Under the pieces are notes generated by a model, which saw only the letters and a list, made by a program, of their open reading frames with translations, did no database searches and had not been told where the DNA came from. From contig JAECUM010004317.1 of NCBI GenBank assembly GCA_016617855.1, forward strand, positions 15,001 through 79,000: DNA of 64,000 nucleotides. The letters run 5' to 3'. The DNA comes from Megalonaias nervosa. Lineage: Eukaryota; Mollusca; Bivalvia; Unionida; Unionidae. Below are positions 24,297 through 36,920 of the stretch, one piece after another; the stretch's first letter is position 1; every line of letters starts with the position of its first letter. The translations under genes were made by a program, and so were the position numbers.

Positions 24297-24692
24297 GAAT
24301 ATGTACAGTCTATGATATATCAACAAACTCCATCATGTCTACAAAAATCTGTATAGTCTTTAATATGTCAACAAGCTCTGACATGTCTAAAAAAGTCTGT
24401 AATGTCTTTAATATCATGTCAACAAGCTCCATCACATCTACAAAAAATCTGTAGTCTTTAATATCATGTCAACAAGCACCATCATGTCTACAAAAAATCT
24501 GTAATGTCTATAATATCATGTCAACAAGCACCATCATGTCTACAAAAAATCTGTAATGACTATAATATCATGTGAACAAGCTCCATCATGTATACAAAAA
24601 ATCTCTAAAGTCTATAATATCATGTCAACAAGCTCCATCATGGCAACAAAAATTCTGTAAAGTCTATAATATCATGTCAACAAGATCTGTCA
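24297..24692. repeat. Minisatellite, about 52 bp, 7-8 copies
   Basis: The unit contains ATATCATGTCAACAAGC, CCATCATGTCTACAAAAAAT and CTGTAATGTCTATA. Confidence 0.9.
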
Positions 24693-25588
24693 TAAGGATC
24701 ATGGTTAATGAATTTGAGTCATATTCAAAACAAACAAAAGTATTGAAAGTTATAAAAATAAGGACACTACACACTTATGATCAAAGAAATTCTACCAGGA
24801 TTTAAGAACACAGATTGTATACCTTTTACAGATGAGTTTTGGGAATACTATGGCAGAGATAGACTAATTCGCCCTTTAATTCTCTAATGATCATGATCTG
24901 ATCTATGGAACATAAAGGTATGGCAGTATCAAAGCCTCTTACACAATGATATTGTTTTTGAATATAAGCTGCCCTTGGACATAAACAGTGGTTCAATGAA
25001 AGCTTGCTCAAAATCAAACTTAATGCCACCTGCAAAAGATCTCATTCTTTATGTCACTGAAGTTGATTTGTCTACACTGATACCAAGTGTTACATGCAAA
25101 GTCTAATAAATATTAATTAGTGCAAATAGAAGACATGGCTAGAAGATTATAAAACATTCCTCATGTCCACACTTAGCCCAGAATTCTTACATCTGATTGT
25201 CTGATGTCAATGTACTGAATGACCAGTCAGATATCACAAATTTTAGGATGAGTCTGAATTGGAACAAAAAAGAATGTTTTCTAACCTAAACATCTTTTTT
25301 AAACACTTTTCTTGGATGGACAACTAAGCATGTAAATTGCTGGACAATAATGTGAAAGTTATGTCTTGCCTGTAGCAACACAAATAGCAGTAGGAAAAAT
25401 TCTATTACATCCAAGTATAGAACGGCTTTAAATTGGATAAGATTCAAATCCATGGCAGCAAATTCAATTATACGGAATATAAAACCTTGGTGCCAACATG
25501 GTGAATGCATACAACTTTACAGAAAGCCTGTAAAGAAACAAACATTTTAGCAAAGCTTGAATGTAACTTCAAAACAATAATGACTTAC

Positions 25589-25808
25589 GACCATATCGGA
25601 GCTTTCTTGCTGTGGGTGTGTGGCTTCTATCTCCTGAATGTCCTTTCTGGGCTGATCAGGAGTCGATGGTGGAATAAGTCCCCTAGCCACAATGAGTTCC
25701 ACCAAACCCCTAGCACTCTGAAGGATTCGGATGGCCTCCTGATGAGAGATGTCTAGGGGTTGTCCATCAATGACAAGAATCTGGTCCTTTTCTCGTAGTC
25801 TTCCATCC
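25589..25808 (-). CDS. PDZ-domain exon of a MUPP1/PATJ-like multi-PDZ scaffold
   Basis: The minus strand has an acceptor TTTGTTTTGCCAG at 25809-25810 and a donor GTC|GTAAGT at 25588. The 220-bp exon (1 base plus 73 codons) reads [19 protein letters not shown], then [15 protein letters not shown] and VELIVARG: the beta-D strand, GDQIL-like turn, alpha-B helix with the ligand-contacting His, and last strand of a class I PDZ domain. This form, followed by a Ser/Pro/Gln linker ending SSDMVV, is characteristic of PDZ1 in MPDZ (MUPP1) and PATJ (INADL), which organise tight-junction and Crumbs polarity complexes at the apical membrane. The N-terminal half of the domain (carboxylate-binding loop) must lie in an upstream exon at higher coordinates, and was not found. 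No stop codons or frameshifts, so the exon looks functional. It overlaps an unrelated antisense frame at 25505-25756. Confidence 0.85.
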
Positions 25809-25870
25809 CTGGCAAAACAAAGAATAAAATATTAAATTCTCTTCTTCCAATAAGTATATCAATAATTATC

Positions 25871-26095
25871 AAAAATGAGGACCTGAATAATAGATTAGCA
25901 TAAAAAAGGGGACCTGAATGCTAGATTATTATCAGAAAAGGGGAACTGAATGATAGATTGGTATAAAAAGACCTGAATGATAGATTAGTATTAGAAAAGG
26001 GGACCTGAATGATAGATTAGTATCAATAAGGGGGACCTGAAGGAGAGATTAATATCCAAAAAGGGGACCTAAATGATAAAGGGTTCTGAATAGAG
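25871..26095. repeat. Minisatellite, about 32 bp, about 6-7 copies, left part
   Basis: The unit is GGGGACCTGAATGATAGATT followed by AGTATCAGAAAA. A single related unit (TCCTGAATGATAAATTAG) reappears at 27594-27615 after the candidate TIR element, suggesting the array was split. Confidence 0.85.
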
Positions 26096-26117
26096 AAGTA
26101 AAATTTTGGGAAATTTC

Positions 26118-27592
26118 TACCAGGTACCCATCAGTTCTAACGATCGGTTACCCAGGTACCCAATCAAAGGAAAATTGTGTTAAATGTGAACCTGAACTAC
26201 TTTGTTGTAGGTTCAAACATGCCAACCCCCAAGAGAGGTATAAGCATAATTATTACTAATATAAGTGGCAAAAAAGTGTAATCTGAGCATATAATGAGCA
26301 GTCTATATATTACATGCCATAATTACAAAAAACTGTATGAAAAACGTGCATTTAATTTTGCTACTTACCTGGTTCTGCAGTTAAACTTTTTGTCATAAAC
26401 TGACTAAATTCTTGTGGAATAGGAGTTAGTACAAGAGTATAGACACAAAAGAAATTGATAAATTATTTATGTATAACACACTTCAACTAGTCTACATGTC
26501 TAGTAACTTTCGCGAATAGTTGTAAAGTTCACAAATGATGATTGTTGTATTATCCTTGACCTGCCATGGTTTGTCCCTTAACAATGGTCCGGTGAAACAT
26601 GTTTTTAAGTTTAACAAATTCCCTCTCCTCTCACATTTTTCAGTCATATAACATCCATCAGATACATCGATACATGATATCTGGCACCATTTATTTTCAA
26701 TTTAGACTGGTCTGCTACATATGTAGTATCAAAATAGAATGAATCTAGGACAAGTGGTTTCACATTCAAGAAACCCGTCTGTTTTCTTGAAACTGTTTCA
26801 TACAGAATTCATGCAAAAATTACTACATTTTCATGGTGAATTTTTATTAGATTTTTTTTTTTCAATGTTATTAAATAACAAAGACTTTTTCCCTTATATT
26901 TAAATATTTCAGTGAAACATTTCATTCTGTATAGTTGTCCATTTCATTCATTTTTTCCTAACATGGTATAAGTGCATGCTACTGTAACCAATTTTTTGTG
27001 TTGCTTTGCCATTACAAAAACTATGTCTTGGGTGTACCGCTAATAAAAAAGGTCCAGTAAACAAACATGCGAACAGCGGCCCTGACTTGAACAGCAAAAA
27101 CTCACTAAAGGCCCACAAACTTAAGGCAGAAATGGCATTAGTTAAATTGGACATTTCTACTGTGCTTTCTTTTATTTGAATTGTAGTACGTATTTAAATT
27201 TTATTTTGTTGAATATTTCTTAATCAGTTCTCATAGTTGTTGTTGATGAAAGGTACTGATCCAGTTAATGTCATTAGGATTTCAAAACAAGCACGTTTAA
27301 GTGGCAAGAAAAATGGTGCATGAACCATACATGGGCACGAAATTGGGACGGTCAAGCTTGAGTTATCAGCTTTGATTCTTAAATAGGTCACATGAGAAAG
27401 GATTGCAAATGAGCCCCTGTGATGATGAATAAATGCGCATATTACATGAGCCTCGAACTATAATCGTCATTCTGTGCCTCAACCTGGAAAACCTTTTTTT
27501 TTTTTGTACGGGTTACCCCGGTTGTTCATTTTATTACCCCGGTTATTATCAATGGGCGGGTACCCGAATACCCAGGTACCAACTGATATCTT
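26118..27592. mobile_element. Candidate TIR element, about 1.47 kb, inserted in the 32-bp array
   Basis: The left end carries CCAGGTACCCATCAGTT and then ATCGGTTACCCAGGTACCC. The right end read backwards gives ATATCAGTTGGTACCTGGG and then TATTCGGGTACCCGCCC. These are diverged inverted repeats of about 40 bp rich in GGTACC. The flanks on both sides resemble the 32-bp unit. The exact ends and target duplication could not be fixed. The interior is AT-rich with no recognised transposase. Confidence 0.5.
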
Positions 27593-27615
27593 TAGTCCTG
27601 AATGATAAATTAGTT

Positions 27616-28835
27616 CATGGGTACCAGCCTTTCTTTCCTCCTCTTGGGCCCTGTTAGATCTCCATTTCCACCAGGTACTTTGATAAGTTGCCTATCCAAG
27701 TGTGAACTTTTGTTGTGATCATAAAATTCTCAGAAATTTCTTCTCAAAACTGAGATCTGACATTATACTGCTTATGATAGTTCTGACTATACCAATAATT
27801 TTCTTGAAGGACGGGATTGTCAAAGGAATGCAAAATCACTTTTTAAGTTCATGGAAACCATTTTAATGCTTGAAAAAGAGTGAAAAAAACTGCTCGTATT
27901 TGAGGAAATTCTCAAAATAAGACAAGGCAAGACTCCTTAAAGGAAAATTACAGATTTTATGACTGTAATTTAATCCCTTATGCATGCTGAAATGTTCTGT
28001 GAAAAAATATTTGTTACCAACCAAGCAATAAAACAAAAATTCAAAATCTCAGAGAAGGTAGAGAATTCTCGTGAAACTTGGGCCAGGTCTTTACTTCAAA
28101 CACCATACCACATCAACACCTGAACATTAAAGGCATGCAGTAAAGAGAGAGAAAACTTACTGTATAAATCATCAAGCACGATTTAAATGACTGACACCAA
28201 AAAAAGTCTTTTTTATACAGTATAAACAGCTTTGGCTGGTATCTGAACAGTCTAATCTGGACCAAGATTTATGGTCAGGTTCTCCAGACAGCTTATTTAT
28301 AGAAGTTTAACTGCACCAATGCCATGTAAAAAATAAAACTCCGTGAAAACTACTCACATGAAAAAGATTTATATAAGGGATAATGCTTTTCCTGGAAAAT
28401 TAAATAAAATACTTACATTTACAAACATTTATTATTCTATATCTGCTATGTGTTATGTATATTTAATTTGTATTGTGTGATTGACCTTTGTCCATAATTG
28501 AGGGTAAGAGTTTTGGCCTACCTGACTAATGTCTTTTTACAAACATATTACATTGCTCAAGTTTGTCAGTGATTGGAGATTATATATTAAGATTATTATT
28601 ATTTATTGGTAAATATGTTTACTTGGTTTTTGAGTTTGAGATACAACTTTGACCCTGACCCCAGAAGTTTCCAAAAATGAATTTTCTTCAGTTTGATTTA
28701 AATTTCCATTTATATTACCCTCATCCTGGTCCTCTAATTGTGTCTTAGGTTTTTACATTAGGGCTATTTATATTAGAATTACTTGTTATTACTTTAACAT
28801 CTGACTAGTGGAATCAGTCTTTTACTTATGTTCAG
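27616..28835. other. AT-rich non-coding stretch
   Basis: No gene or repeat recognised. The frames are short and AT-driven. Confidence 0.45.
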
Positions 28836-28909
28836 ATTCAATCTGATACGATTTAAAGCACTTAGAGCTTCTAAAGATTAGGCGCTATACAAAATCCTCA
28901 TTATTATTC

Positions 28910-28944
<35 letters not shown>

Positions 28945-28950
28945 GTTATT
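28836..28950 (+). mobile_element. LINE/SINE 3' end with (ATT)n tail
   Basis: AAGCACTTAGAGCTTCTAA followed by GGCGCTATACAAAATCCTC leads straight into (ATT)n at about 28903-28950. A GCGCTATA-type end followed by an ATT repeat is the usual 3' terminus of several non-LTR retrotransposons and their SINEs. The body upstream is too diverged to classify. Confidence 0.6.
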
Positions 28951-29364
28951 ATTAGTTATTTACTTAAATAATTCTTTGGAATAACAAATTGCTCATTAAT
29001 AATTTCAGACTAAATTACAATTTGGGGCTTACTGTGAATTCATTTAGAGATATTTTGGATTATATCATTGCGATACATCAAGACTGTTAGCATATCAACA
29101 CAGTTCCAGGCTACTGGTACATCAGCACAATCAAGACTGGAATTCAATAAGACCACAACAGGAATTCATTCAGAAGAATCTATATGTTTGGACTTGTGAG
29201 AGAACTTTTAGGGACATTTTGGATTTAAATCACAATACTATAAGTTCTTTTTAAATTTTCAATGTTCAAGGGAAATAAATTATTTGTTGAATTTTACTAA
29301 ATTTGCCGGCTTTTGATATTTTCTGTTACTTAGTTTAAGATCACAGACTTGTAACATATGACAG

Positions 29365-29545
29365 ATTCTGTTAAGTATGCTCTTTTGATAGTCATTCATA
29401 ATTTTGTCCACTAAGGCAGAGTCTGTTGTAAATATGCTCTTCTGATATTCATAATTCTATGTCTGCTAGGGCAGATTCTTTTGCAAGTATGCTCTTGGGA
29501 TAGTCGTTCATAATTCACTGTCTGCTAAGACTGACAGTCATTTAT
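29365..29545. repeat. Degenerate tandem repeat, about 60-66 bp, 3 copies
   Basis: AGTATGCTCTTTTGATAGTC, AATATGCTCTTCTGATATTC and AGTATGCTCTTGGGATAGTC recur with GGCAGA and TCTGCTA words between them. Confidence 0.7.
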
Positions 29546-29603
29546 AGTTAAACCATAAATTTTAAGTTCTAGTTACTTAGTTTCATAGGATGAATATAGT
29601 ATC

Positions 29604-30165
29604 ATGAATGACTTAAAAGCAAACAAGAAGGTGACTATGGCTTGCATGTCAAGTCCTCAAATAACTTAAAAGCATGACAAAAAGAAGATGGCTATGGATC
29701 CCATGTCAAGTCCTCAAATGACCTGAAAGCAGGTAACTAGTTGGCTAATTGGCCTGCATGTCAAGTCCTCCAATGACCTGAAAGCAGGTAACTAGTTGGC
29801 TAATTGGCCTGCATGTCAAGTCCTCAAATGACCTGAAAGCAGGTAATTAGTTGGCAAATTGGCCTGCATGTCAAGTCCTCAAATGACCTGAAAGCAGGTA
29901 ACTAGTTGGCTAATTGGCCTGCATGTCAAGTCCTCAAATGACCTGAAAGCAGGTAACTAGTTGGCTAACTGGCCTGCATGTCAAGTCCTCCAATGACTTG
30001 AAAGCAGACAACAAAAAGTTGGCTATGCCCTGCAAGTCATGTCCTCCAATGACTTAAAAGCAGACAAGAAGAAGATGGTTATGACCTGCATGTAAGTTCT
30101 TCAGTGACTTACAAAAAGACATAAAGTTAGCTATGGCCTTTATATCAAGTATTCACCTAGTATGT
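29604..30165. repeat. Minisatellite, 55 bp, about 10 copies
   Basis: The unit is CATGTCAAGTCCTCAAATGA, CCTGAAAGCAGGTAACTAGT, TGGCTAATTGGCCTG. The central five copies (29735-29990) are almost identical, while the edge copies differ in length and sequence. Confidence 0.95.
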
Positions 30166-30566
30166 TTGATAAATTTTTGTTCATCATATTAAAATGCATC
30201 CACAAACAAAGCAACATGGCTCAGTGGCAATTGACCACATAAATGAAGAAAAAAGCCCACTTTAACAGTAAGGTTAATCTATAGAGTGGACACAATGCTA
30301 CCAAATTGATAGCTCTGCTATGCTTTCATGGGCTTAAAAACAAAACTGTTCATTTCTATCATCAGAACAAAGTGTTGGTAATTTTGAATAAGAAGTCTTA
30401 TGTGTGGAAATTGTCATACAAAAAAAGGTTATATTTTAATTAAATAATGCATAATCATCAGTCATTTCAGTAACAATTGGGCGAAGGGGGAATCAAGGGC
30501 GTTAACTGCTACAACTAGAACTGTAAAGGGTCATCTGCATAGCCAACAATGTCAGCTTAGATACAC

Positions 30567-30888
30567 CATTCTGATGGTCTAAGTAGTTAGAGCGTTTGTC
30601 TCTGATGTGGAAAGTTGTGGGTTTGAACCCTGGCCGAGTCATATTAAAGACATAAAAAATGGCACTAGCAGGTGCCTCACTTGGTGCTTAGCATTAAGAG
30701 GTTAATGTTAAGACTGGTCAGCCTGGTGTCAGGATAATGTGACTGGGTGGGATATCATGCTACATGTCTACAGCATGATGCACCTGTGCATGACATCACT
30801 ATAAACTGCCACACTGCAGACATTGTAGTGATATAACTGAAAAATTGTTAAAACTACATTAAAAGTCCAAATCACACACACACAAAAC
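30567..30888 (+). mobile_element. SINE family 1 copy, full length, diverged
   Basis: The tRNA-like head (GATGGTCTAAGTAGTTAGAG, B-box-like GGGTTTGAACCCTGG) leads into a body matching the window-edge copy: AGCATTAAGAGGTTAATGTT, GGATAATGTGACTGGGTGGG and ACTATAAACTGCCACACTGC. The 3' end continues to a short (CA)n. Many substitutions in the A and B boxes suggest an old copy. No convincing target duplication was seen. Confidence 0.85.
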
Positions 30889-31084
30889 TTAGTCACAATG
30901 AACATTACTGATTAAATTTGGGCAAAAAATGTACATTATTTATAAGGTAATAACATGTTACTTTACTGGGATGTACAAAATGTTTTGACCATCCTAATGG
31001 TATGTTTTATACACCTTAGCAAACTAACACATTAATATTACTGGGTGCATAAATGTGCTTATTAGCACTATTTCACTGTAAGAC

Positions 31085-31585
31085 CCTCATTATATCACAT
31101 TATATAGCACAGCCAAACTACAATGTTCCTCATTTTAACACATAAAGTACATCCTTGCTAAAAGGTCCCCCATTATAACACATACATTACATCCTGACTT
31201 CAAGGTCCCTTATTATAACACAATATATAACACATCCTCACTACAACATCCATCATTATAACACAATATACAGCACATCCTGACTTCAAGGTCCTTCATT
31301 GTAACACATTATATTGCACATCCTTTCAATATCCCTCATAACACATGGTACTGCACATCCTTGCTACTAAGGTCTCTCATAATACATTATATAGCACATC
31401 ATCACTACCAGGTCCCTCATTATAACACTATACAGTGCATTCTCACTAAAGGGTCTCTCATTATAACACAGTATACTCCACATCCTTGCTACTAGGTCCT
31501 TCATTATAACACAGAATATTGTGCATCATTGCTACTAGGTCCCTGATTGTTACACATTCACCCCTTTGCTATAAAGCCTTAATTA
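31085..31585. repeat. Degenerate minisatellite, about 43 bp, about 11 copies
   Basis: The unit is ACATCCTGACTACAAGGTCC, CTCATTATAACACATTATAT, AGC. The copies are strongly diverged in both length and sequence, so this is an old array. Confidence 0.8.
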
Positions 31586-31744
31586 TAACAGTTCCTTTTA
31601 TAACGTAGGTATGGTCATGGAGCCCGTTTTATTATTCTGTAGTACAATTTTATGTGTTTCATTATATGGCAATTTCAGAACAAGGTGATAACCTCTTTGG
31701 CTTCCATGGATAAAGTTATCATGTAGGAATATTTTACTTGAAAT

Positions 31745-31910
31745 AAAAGTGAATTCCAAGTAGTGTACTGTATGTACCATATAAAAGTGAATTAAGAGTA
31801 CTGTTACTGTATAAAAATGAATTCCATGTACTGTATGTACCATATAAAAGTGAATTAAGAGTACTGTTACTGTATAAAAATGAATTCCATGTACTGTATT
31901 TACTACATAA
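31745..31910. repeat. Minisatellite, 63 bp, about 2.6 copies
   Basis: GAATTCCATGTACTGTATGT and ACCATATAAAAGTGAATTAA recur at a 63-bp period. The open minus-strand frames here (31598-31934) come from the 21-codon period. Confidence 0.9.
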
Positions 31911-33269
31911 ATATATCATTCTGATCCAAAACATTTACAAAATGTTCATCAAAATTTTCATCATTGAAAACAGGGATATTCAAAGATCTTGCTGGAACTC
32001 AGTTGGAGGAAGACTAAAAATCTGATGTTCAGCAAAATTGGAGCCAAAATCTGTACAGAAGCTTCCAATGCTGGACCTCTTCTTTTATCAAGACACAAAT
32101 GGTATCAATTCCTCCTGATTGCTTCTATGACTGATGACCTCATTTCAAACTTAGGTCAGATATCTGGATAAATCATTGGCCTACTGTATGAGAGAAATTA
32201 CCAACAAAAGAGAGCTGTCAAAAAGAGAGTCCAAAAGGATGTACAAAAATGAGTTATTAGAGAGAAGAAATAAAACTGTAAACTCTCGAGTTCTAAATTG
32301 ATAGCTGTAACACTATAATATACTGGCTTTACTCCTGTTGCTACACAGAATGAATTTGCCTTCACGGATTTTGCATGATGCAGACAACTGAAAATTGCAA
32401 AATAAAAAAAATAATACTGAACAAAAAAAACCATCCTGACATCAATTAGCAGTAATTAGTTCTAGTTACAACATATGTCTTCAAGGAAGACTACTGTGCT
32501 CAGAACCAGGTACAGTATTATATTATCTGTACCTGTAATTTTTCACACACTTTTTATGTATTTCCAGGTACAAAAACATTAGAAATAAATCCATAAACTT
32601 GTGATTTCCTGAAGTAACTACAATTTCTGAATTGTTCATAAAGAAAGAAAAACTTAAGATCTGTAAAATAATTGTAGGTAAAATGACCTGTACTATTAGG
32701 ATGGTATAAAAATAATTAGAGGGGACAAAAACCTCAGATGAATGGATTTATCCTCTTAAAATCACAAAATTACTAATAACTGAGAAAGACTTGAACAAAT
32801 GACTGATATTTGTGCAAAGTGAAACTGATAAGCAACACAACAGAAGACCCCTTTTCATATTTGCTCAGCATTTCAAACAACAATTTCAGCTCCAAGTTTA
32901 CAAATTTTTTTTACCAGAAATGAACAAAAATGACCTTTCTTGGTCAGAATATTTTTGAGTATCATTTGGAGTAAAGTTTAATGATGGAAGGATCTGATTG
33001 CATGAAAACCCAGTGTGTTATCTAACATACTATGAGAAAGTCAGAACAGGTAAATACCAAGAAAAGTCCTTATTTTTACCTTGTACATTTCTCCTTTAAC
33101 TTCAAATTTTACATATTATATACACCTTACAAAACTGAAAATTAGCAGAAGTCCAATCATATGGCATTTCTCAGAGAAAAGAATAATTCAGAAGACACCA
33201 ATCAGAAATAAAGTGACATTCCGATTAGACACCAGACAGAAATAAACTGACACTCAGAAGACACCACTG
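31911..33269. other. AT-rich non-coding stretch
   Basis: Only short unrecognised frames (for example 31989-32171). A small imperfect duplication around AGACACCA...AGAAATAAA lies at 33195-33270. Confidence 0.45.
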
Positions 33270-33480
33270 TATAATATAATTAGACATTTATAAGTCAAAC
33301 TGTAAACAATGAAGATCCTGATCTGCCGTACCATAATGTGCCTGCAGATCAGGATCAATGTTGTTTGTAATCCTGGTTACTCCTAACAAACTGCACACAG
33401 ATCTGCCAGCGCATTATGCAATGGTAGACCTGGTCTGTGCAGTTTGCAGATGGACTCTTCTTATAAGCTAGTATATACAG
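33270..33480 (-). mobile_element. Double-hairpin MITE, copy A
   Basis: The left TIR includes CATTTATAAGTCAAACTG, and the right end TTATAAGCTAGTATATACAG. The first internal hairpin has perfect 13-bp arms, GATCCTGATCTGC and GCAGATCAGGATC. The second has CACAGATCTGCCAGCGCATT with GGTAGACCTGGTCTGTG. It is in the opposite orientation to copies B, D, E and F. Confidence 0.85.
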
Positions 33481-35059
33481 CATAGAGTTATAAGAATTTT
33501 AAATACCAATTATTTTACTCCCTGGTTTGGAACTATTTGCACTTTTAAAAAAATTATGGGGTGTAAAAGAAATTACAGGGTATTCTGAGCACCACAAATG
33601 CAAAACTGGTCCAGAATACTGTTCAAGTTGCAAGCACAAACAACATTACTTTGAATGTGTATGTGACACCAACTGCTTAGAAAAATACTTATTTTGTTAA
33701 CTTTCTTCATACAACTGAAGAAGATCAAACATTCAAACACTGCCTTGATGCAATAATTGCAGGCATATTAATTTCCCCTTGGAATTCTTGCACACTAAAT
33801 GATAGGCAATTCTGATCAATTTACCATGTTACCTAAGGTTGCCTGTTTCTTTTATGTATCTGCTTAACACCTACATTGCTACACTTCATACCAATGAGTA
33901 TGGCTAGTGGTCATTAACACATAACGATTAATGTCATGCAATTAGTCGAACTATCCTTGTGTGTCAATCGCAACTGATGGAACAAAACAATGCAGAGTGG
34001 AAACATGCTATAAAAACAATTCAAGCCTGGAGTCTGAATAATCATTCCTTCACATCAAATTGACAGGTCCTAAAAGCTTTCAAATGACCAAGACCAGAGA
34101 TGTTTTTTTAAGCAAAAATCCCCAAATCCTCCTCAAGATGATGTGCTATTACAAAACAGGATCCATAATGGGAAAAAAGCCATTGTTCCAACAGTCCATG
34201 TTATGGATCACAATTCTGTGAAATTCTGCATTTTTATAAACATTGGGTGGTGTTCAAGAGACTAACCCATCTATTATCAAACCTTTAGATAAAGAATATT
34301 AAAACCGGGGGCCAGTCTTTGATAGCAGCACTATCCTATTTCTTATAAATTTCAAATAACTGTATGCCTTAATATTACCTCAGCATGCATATCACTTTAA
34401 TATTTAATTCTATGATATGATTCAGTTTCACTTTAACTGCACCTGCAATAAGATCAAGTCTTAACTGAACATCTTTGCTATCAGAGCTGCCTCCTCAATC
34501 TTGCTGCTGGAACTGAGCCACAAACAGAGGCATACATGTTCATGAAGCAAACTGTGGTGTAATAATTCTTCCAAATAAAAGATTGGTTTGGAAAGCCAAA
34601 CAACCAAGCCTTCATTTCTATTCTTTAATAACCAATTATGAACATTTTAATCCTTCTTCTTTAGAATATTATGGTTTTCACACATTTAATATTAACAATG
34701 TTCAATGTATTGCAACCTATCATGTTTATTAGGTCTGTGATTGACCATTCCAAGAATGTACTGTTACAGGTCATTGATGACCAGCACCAGAGGTTTTGTA
34801 ACCTTGAAACTGATAATTTCAGCAATTCAAAGACAAAGAGAAATATTTACAAATATATGTATGCAAAAATGACATTTTCCATTAAATATTGAAAATATCT
34901 CCAATTGATTCAAATTTATGGTTGATCAGATCGACAATTTTTAATTTAAACTGATTTCTAACACTAGAAATAAATATTTCAAGATGATATTCATGATTGC
35001 CTGGGCATAAGCTTTCATATCCAAGTCTTTTCCTGGACACGGAAACTGGCACAAATTAC
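33481..35059. other. AT-rich non-coding stretch
   Basis: No recognised element. The 73-codon frame at 34671-34892 is AT-rich and unrecognised. Confidence 0.4.
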
Positions 35060-36600
35060 CCCCCATTCATAAGTCAGGCAGTAAATAAGGAACCAATAAC
35101 TATAGACTTACTCTGTCCAAACTACCTGAAAAACATGTTCATGACAATACTGTGATGTACCAATCAACATATAACTTAATTTAACACAAACCAATCAGGG
35201 TACAGAAAAAAAAAATTCTGTCAGACAGCCTTGGTCCCCATTATAGATGGATTGCTACTCATAGATCATGAGAAATTAGTTGGTTCCATTCTAGTAGATC
35301 AAAAGCTTTTGATCATGTTGATAAAAAATATTCTTATCAATAAACTGAACATTTATCACAGTGGTATTCCATGTCTGATTGATTTGCATCATACCTTCCA
35401 TACATAAGTACTAAGTTCAACTGCAAACTGCATAGACCCATATCTGCCATTACATTATATGCCAGCAAATCAGGATCCATGCAGTCTGTTAGGAGTAATC
35501 ATTAAAACAAACAACACAGACCCTGATCTGCAGGCACATTATGCTACAGCAGATTTGGATCTTTGTTGTTTGCAGTTTGATTTGACTTACAAGCAAGTAT
35601 AGATGGTAAAAATGAGACTAATGTGCAAAACTAAACCGTAGTTTTTATAAAGTAGAACCAATTACATCTGGATAATCATGGGGATCAATCCTGGGACCAC
35701 TCCTCTTTCTCATTTTCATAAATGATCTGCCACTGACAACAGGCAACTGTATTTCATCTACAAACCATATGCAGATAACATCACTCTTATCAGATTTCAA
35801 ACAGCTAAAAACAAACCTAGAGACCTACCTTCAGATACCATTACTTAGAATACCTTCATTGTGTAAGGAAAGTGGCATGAAAGTAAACAGATGTGACTAA
35901 AGTATTAATGATTTTGTAACTTCCCAACAAAAAGAGAGCAAAACTAGAAAAAAAACAATTCAAATTAGTTTAGCTTGAATGAAATTCATCTACAAATGGT
36001 CTTCCATTAAGCAATCCTTGGAGTGACAACGATTTGCAACATTCAGCATATTCAAGTCATACGTTATAAAGTCGATTCATGTCTGCAATAATTAAGCAAG
36101 ATAAGACCACATCTATCAACTAAACTTAATTTAATACATCAGAAAAGCTATACACAACAATAATGTCATTTGAGGAAACACTTCTGAAATGAATATTTGT
36201 AAATTATTCTGCTTGCAAAACAAGAACTTCAAGAGTCATTCTAGATAATGTTGAAAACATCCCAAACGCAATCAATTATATTAAATGTGAACAATAAGTA
36301 AACAAATATTTTTGAGAAAGGCTAAATTTATGCACGATGTTTCAAACAATATGGCCACATTATATCTCAAGGAACTATTTCATGCTAGAAAACAAAGCAA
36401 CACTCCCAATTTAAGATCATTTCAGACAATCACCTTTCGATTTCAAGACCAAATAAAGAATGCTTTAAGAAAAGCTTTTAACATTTGGCACCACTAAGTT
36501 TTGGAACAGAATCCCAAAGGAAATTATAGAAAGTACAATTACAAACATATTAAGATATAATCTACTTGGATGGAGTACTGTGAAACCTGTCTGATTCACC
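35060..36600 (+). pseudogene. LINE ORF2 (reverse transcriptase) remnant, split by a MITE
   Basis: Plus-strand frames with many stops and shifts show reverse-transcriptase blocks in order: SKLPEKHVHD-type and QSG-like stretches near 35090-35210, IDHEKLVG and a VDQKAFDHVD-like block at about 35260-35320, then SILGPLLFLIFINDLPL at about 35680-35735, and a C-terminal domain including RKAKFMHDVSNNMATLYLK (36308-36375) and a FWNRIPKEIIES-like block at about 36495-36535. The order fits the Jockey/CR1/L2 superfamily of non-LTR elements. The endonuclease and the catalytic Asp pair are not preserved. MITE copy B sits between the second and third blocks. Confidence 0.8.
35394..35607 (+). mobile_element. 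Double-hairpin MITE, copy B, inside a LINE remnant
   Basis: It starts CCATACATAAGTACTAAG and ends CTTACAAGCAAGTATAGATGG. Hairpin words: CATAGACCCATATCTGCC, GCAAATCAGGATCCATGC, CAGACCCTGATCTGCAGG and AGCAGATTTGGATC. The reverse-transcriptase similarity of the flanking LINE stops at one edge and resumes at the other. Confidence 0.85.
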
Positions 36601-36920
36601 AATACATTACAACTAAAGTATACATTCTAAAACCTTCCACTTTGTTATCTCACTATTACTGTACTGTATTATGATATACATTGTAGCTGGAGCATGTTCA
36701 TGTGCAAATTTGTTTGTCATGTCCATACATAAATGTAGATTATTATTAATGGCTTTTTTATTCTGTGTGCAACTATGTATGTAAATATGCATATAATAAT
36801 GGGCCACAAGGAGTCTTAGTTCCATGCAACTGTTTGGTCATCATCATCAAGATTTTGAATGTTTAAATTGCTGGTTAATCAGAGTCTGTAAGGTAATTTT
36901 GTATTAATGGTCCTTCTTTT
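36601..36920. other. AT-rich spacer, probably LINE 3' trailer
   Basis: Follows the LINE C-terminal block. It may include the 3' UTR of that element. No tail repeat identified. Confidence 0.35.

Noticed and set aside
26369..26410. 42-bp microexon on the minus strand (TACTAAC branch site, AAG acceptor, CAG|GTAAGT donor)
   Set aside because: Splice signals are good, but the only open frame ends in a phase that does not fit the PDZ exon, and it lies inside a probable transposon.
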